Positions 63,618 through 64,000 of a DNA stretch of 64,000 nucleotides are shown piece after piece. Within the stretch, counting starts at the first letter, position 1; every line of letters begins with the position of its first letter. Below the pieces are notes generated by a model that had not been told where the DNA came from, did not search any database, and saw nothing but the letters and a program-made list of their open reading frames with translations. Position numbers and translations under genes: made by a program. The DNA comes from an uncultured Paracoccaceae bacterium (GTDB taxonomy: Bacteria; Pseudomonadota; Alphaproteobacteria; Rhodobacterales; Rhodobacteraceae). The DNA lies in the NCBI GenBank assembly GCA_913061275.1, contig CAJXSR010000011.1, forward strand, positions 1-64,000, given 5' to 3'.

Positions 63618-64000
63618 TTAATCTGTGTATTCTGAAGTATCCCCCATTAAATACCTAGGCCCGCTGCCTTTAGTGCGCGCCACATCTTCAGGGTTGTACA
63701 ATTTACATTTTTGCAGCGATAAACAACCGCAACCGATACACCCATCCAGATCATCGCGCAGTTTTGTCAGTGTCTCAATCCGTGCATCTAGTTCTTTGCG
63801 AAACTTTACTGCAATACGGCCCCAATCAGCTTTGTTTGGTGTACGTGCCTTTGGTAACATTCGTAGCTGCTCGGCAATCTGATCAATGGTGAAACCGAAT
63901 TGCTGAGCAATGCGCACAAAACTGAGGCGGCGAATGTCAGCACGGCGAAACTGTCTTTGCCCGCCAGTATTTCGATCTGGGTGTATCAGCCCTTGGGTTT
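63618..64000 (-). CDS. soxR: Redox-sensitive transcriptional activator SoxR (5' end outside window)
   Basis: The visible 127 codons run open to the window edge, beginning mid-gene with ...TQGLIHPDRNTGGQRQFRRADIRRLSFVRIAQQFGF, part of the MerR-type HTH and dimerisation region. The [2Fe-2S] cluster motif CIGCGCLSLQKC (C-x2-C-x-C-x5-C) is intact near the C-terminus, which identifies SoxR. The initiation codon lies beyond base 64000. In this group SoxR usually controls redox-cycling drug responses rather than soxS. Confidence 0.93.
   Translation of the reverse strand, partial: TQGLIHPDRNTGGQRQFRRADIRRLSFVRIAQQFGFTIDQIAEQLRMLPKARTPNKADWGRIAVKFRKELDARIETLTKLRDDLDGCIGCGCLSLQKCKLYNPEDVARTKGSGPRYLMGDTSEYTD

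Overview
The window is about 64 kb of ordinary bacterial chromosome, densely packed with genes and using the standard code. Protein content points to an alphaproteobacterium of the Rhodobacterales (Roseobacter group): a group-2-type Mrp antiporter operon, an MreBCD-PBP2-RodA operon, a complete beta-hydroxyaspartate cycle cluster with its IclR regulator, membrane-bound PuuD-type urate oxidation and a non-pyrrolysine MttB-family methyltransferase. Base composition is moderate, lower than in many Roseobacters (judged by eye, not counted). The first 46 bases are not genome: they match an Illumina Nextera i7 adapter with its index, so base 47 is close to a true contig end. I recognise no tRNA, rRNA, CRISPR array, insertion sequence or prophage.

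Layout. 0.3-4.8 kb: one uncharacterised protein, a phosphomannomutase/phosphoglucomutase, and a capsule-export pair kpsE/kpsT without kpsM. 5.1-13.0 kb: an eleven-gene Mrp cation/proton antiporter operon with a promoter and a perfect inverted repeat at its head and REP-like palindromes behind it. 13.2-18.5 kb: an ArsR-controlled DUF318 permease, an MFS transporter, a UDG-family protein, an SseB-like protein and a DUF3616-like protein. 18.6-25.1 kb: ghrA-like reductase and the rod-shape operon (mreB-mreC-mreD-mrdA-rodA). 25.3-30.3 kb: leuA with a possible leader peptide and hairpin, a Na/Pi cotransporter and a 19-repeat MORN protein. 30.4-38.7 kb: nadE, a small unknown gene, an EamA transporter, gltX, a gamma-glutamylcyclotransferase-like protein, an M48 lipoprotein peptidase, a glycerate 2-kinase and a LysR regulator. 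38.9-45.0 kb: ugpBAEC (glycerol-3-phosphate import) and a DEAD-box helicase. 45.2-62.5 kb: a block centred on C2 and purine-nitrogen metabolism. 62.5-64 kb: a GbdR-like regulator and the 3' part of soxR, which runs off the window.

How the parts fit together. The 45-62 kb block is the most coherent. Urate would be oxidised by PuuD, then processed by UraH, the UraD domain and the PuuE domain to allantoate. After a missing AllC step, AllE and AllA would release ammonia, urea and glyoxylate. Next to it, bhcABCD converts two glyoxylate to oxaloacetate without losing carbon. An 8-oxoguanine deaminase feeds urate in at the top. Downstream, mttB (carrying a one-base frameshift), kbl-tdh (threonine to glycine), a possible remnant of a GcvT-like gene and a GbdR-like regulator look like betaine/glycine metabolism. 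The ghrA-like reductase (18.6 kb) and glycerate kinase (36.5 kb) offer a second exit for glyoxylate, to glycerate. The functional links between these modules are inference from gene content and adjacency.
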